DNA from: Anaerolineaceae bacterium
GTDB lineage: Bacteria; Chloroflexota; Anaerolineae; Anaerolineales; Anaerolineaceae
Length of the DNA: 7,564 bases
Direction: 5' to 3'
Assembly: GCA_021107195.1 (NCBI GenBank)
Contig: JAIOTF010000179.1
Span: 1 to 7,564 of the forward strand
Position numbers and translations under genes: made by a program. Shown in pieces: positions 7,401 to 7,564 of the stretch. Each line of letters begins with the position of its first letter. Position 1 is the stretch's first letter. The notes beneath the pieces are model-generated. The model was given only the letters and a program-made list of their open reading frames with translations. It ran no database searches and had not been told where the DNA came from.

Positions 7401-7564
7401 CTGGCAGCCCCGCCACAGCCGGACCATTCTGCAAATAGGCTTTCAATGTCTCCGGCGCAGCGCTGCCATAGGCCCAGGTACGCTCCCCGTTGAACATCTC
7501 CAGCACACTCACCGCCCAGCTCCATAGATCCGTGCGCCGGGTGGGCTTCGGTAGTTGCCCGATC
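4453..7564 (-). CDS. serine/threonine protein kinase fused to TPR-like and double WD40 propeller domains (5' end outside window)
   Basis: The reading frame is open through the right window edge, so about 1036 C-terminal residues are visible. Residue numbers here count from the first visible codon. The opening TDLWSWAVSVLEMF (from T11) is subdomain IX of a Hanks-type kinase, and CFQEDPADRP (67-76) is the subdomain XI arginine region. The ATP-binding lysine, HRD and DFG motifs lie outside, so activity cannot be judged. A TPR-like helical stretch follows (about 109-225). WD40 blades come in two blocks: eight ending in WD-type motifs between about 266 and 572, a helical linker (577-660), then seven ending between about 700 and 954. 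A C-terminal domain (about 955-1036) contains LPYLRTFLTLHTPY and PSWTEEDLHLLMQEL. There are no membrane segments in this part. The WD40 blocks probably scaffold substrates or partners. The FHA gene lies 16 nt downstream, which suggests that the kinase writes the phosphothreonine read by the FHA protein. Confidence 0.92.
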   Translation of the reverse strand, partial: IGQLPKPTRRTDLWSWAVSVLEMFNGERTWAYGSAAPETLKAYLQNGPAVAGLPAMPRAVGELLRECFQEDPADRPHDMQVVAERLIDVYQDVTGKPYFRQEPKAVDLRADSLNNKALSLLDLGQEEKAIKAWQEALKADPLHSQAVFNLGMFKWRSGRESDDLELLRSMENIQSSQAGDWQAAYLLSLIHLERGDMELARTAVRRVKSSARNAILIQDLEARLKSAESAECVQKFDGHTSRVVKVAFSPDGKSVVSGSEDKTIRVWDISSGRCRLTLTGHRGWITDFVFTHDGRWLLSTSYDKKLKLWDLNNGTCLQTFKGHRHDLKRVVLSKEGRYAMSAEGGPFPSSHPMRLWDIESGKCLRTFEGHQGWVNALRLSDSGRVVVSCGGGKTARIWEFSSGRCIHVLKGHDEEVTDIDISADERIAITCGNDANVVVWDLHSGQQLAYLRGHTDNVYRVKLFANATCAISCGRDHTLRIWDLNTYTCEKILYGHKGGIYSFVLTPDEKRVLSGSWDFSLRFWDIASGRCLRTFEGHQAAIYGIDVDPQAKYALTGGGGITEKDFILRLWSLEGVGAQPAQWAISQPIQVAKASEETGIFQEKLSKARDALAQGRPATAGMLLAKARTIKGYERDPELLELWHQAGLQTGLRKGLHGVHCKHVVRAHDDEKDDSVTSIAILPDDKTFLSCSAWHSVIRQWDLRTGQRIREISASSQGPNEIAFTPHPAYFVTGGLDRKVRLWNLESGTCVHEFPEVSDEIFTVAVDPDGNFAASGGRDKAIHIWDLRGGQIYRELSGIRGAVSHIIFTPEGRYLYSCGWDGLIYKWDPVNGECLATASGHQETVKEMRITRDGRMLLSASWDNTLKLWDTRSMECVRTLKGHTESILGVALSPDDQFAISSAGDQTLRIWRLKDGKCVHVVEGHTDIVTCVNFTTDGRYAVSGSTDRTVRVWELDWEYNFRRSESEFDRILPYLRTFLTLHTPYSIDGFTHSGRPSWTEEDLHLLMQELQHRGYGWVRANKVRQALNRLSSSTTL

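Noticed and set aside
7510..7512. GTG at 7512 as the true start of the kinase-WD40 gene
   Set aside because: The same frame continues without a stop to the window edge and encodes kinase subdomain IX residues (TDLWSWA) directly upstream, so the GTG is an internal valine.

Overview
The window looks like chromosomal DNA of a bacterium with a medium GC content (about 50% by eye). It is probably a Chloroflexota (Anaerolineae-like) species. The taxon guess rests on the combination of a DUF5317 membrane protein, an Os1348/NHLP-like small protein, a compact HD-GYP protein and a giant serine/threonine kinase fused to TPR and WD40 repeats. It is inferred from protein content alone. There are no rRNA or tRNA genes, CRISPR arrays or insertion sequences.

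Left part, + strand (1-1174): the window opens in the last codons of a small gene. A complete 47-residue peptide gene (96-239) follows and ends in exactly the same heptapeptide, SIGGVSG. The peptide has a short cytoplasmic-type N-terminus, one hydrophobic segment and a possible signal-peptidase site just before the shared tail, which is how several exported peptide pheromones are built. Directly downstream are a five-helix DUF5317 membrane protein (268-894, GTG start) and, overlapping its end by 47 nt, a 108-residue protein with a nitrile-hydratase-leader-like (NHLP/Os1348) segment (848-1174). A short GC hairpin plus T run at its stop codon may end this transcript. The tandem peptides, DUF5317 protein and NHLP-like protein form a tight gene cluster of unknown function and are the most novel-looking part of the window.

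Middle (1254-2398): an HD-GYP protein (1254-2084), predicted to be a cyclic-di-GMP phosphodiesterase with all metal-binding residues and a shrunken GAF-like N-terminus. A 314-bp convergent intergenic region follows, with one strong 13-bp hairpin and no convincing gene.

Right part, - strand (7564 down to 2399): three tightly packed genes read right to left. They are a serine/threonine protein kinase whose catalytic N-terminal part lies beyond the window edge, followed by a TPR-like segment, two WD40 propellers (8 + 7 blades) and a conserved C-terminal domain; an FHA-domain phosphothreonine reader; and a coiled-coil protein with three C-terminal membrane helices that resembles CATRA conflict-system proteins. 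Gaps are 16 nt and an 8-nt overlap, so they are very likely one operon. The simplest reading is a phospho-signalling chain: kinase/WD40 scaffold, FHA adaptor, membrane-anchored output protein. It may belong to the regulated conflict (defence) systems known from multicellular or filamentous bacteria, but no effector such as a caspase-like protease lies in the visible part.
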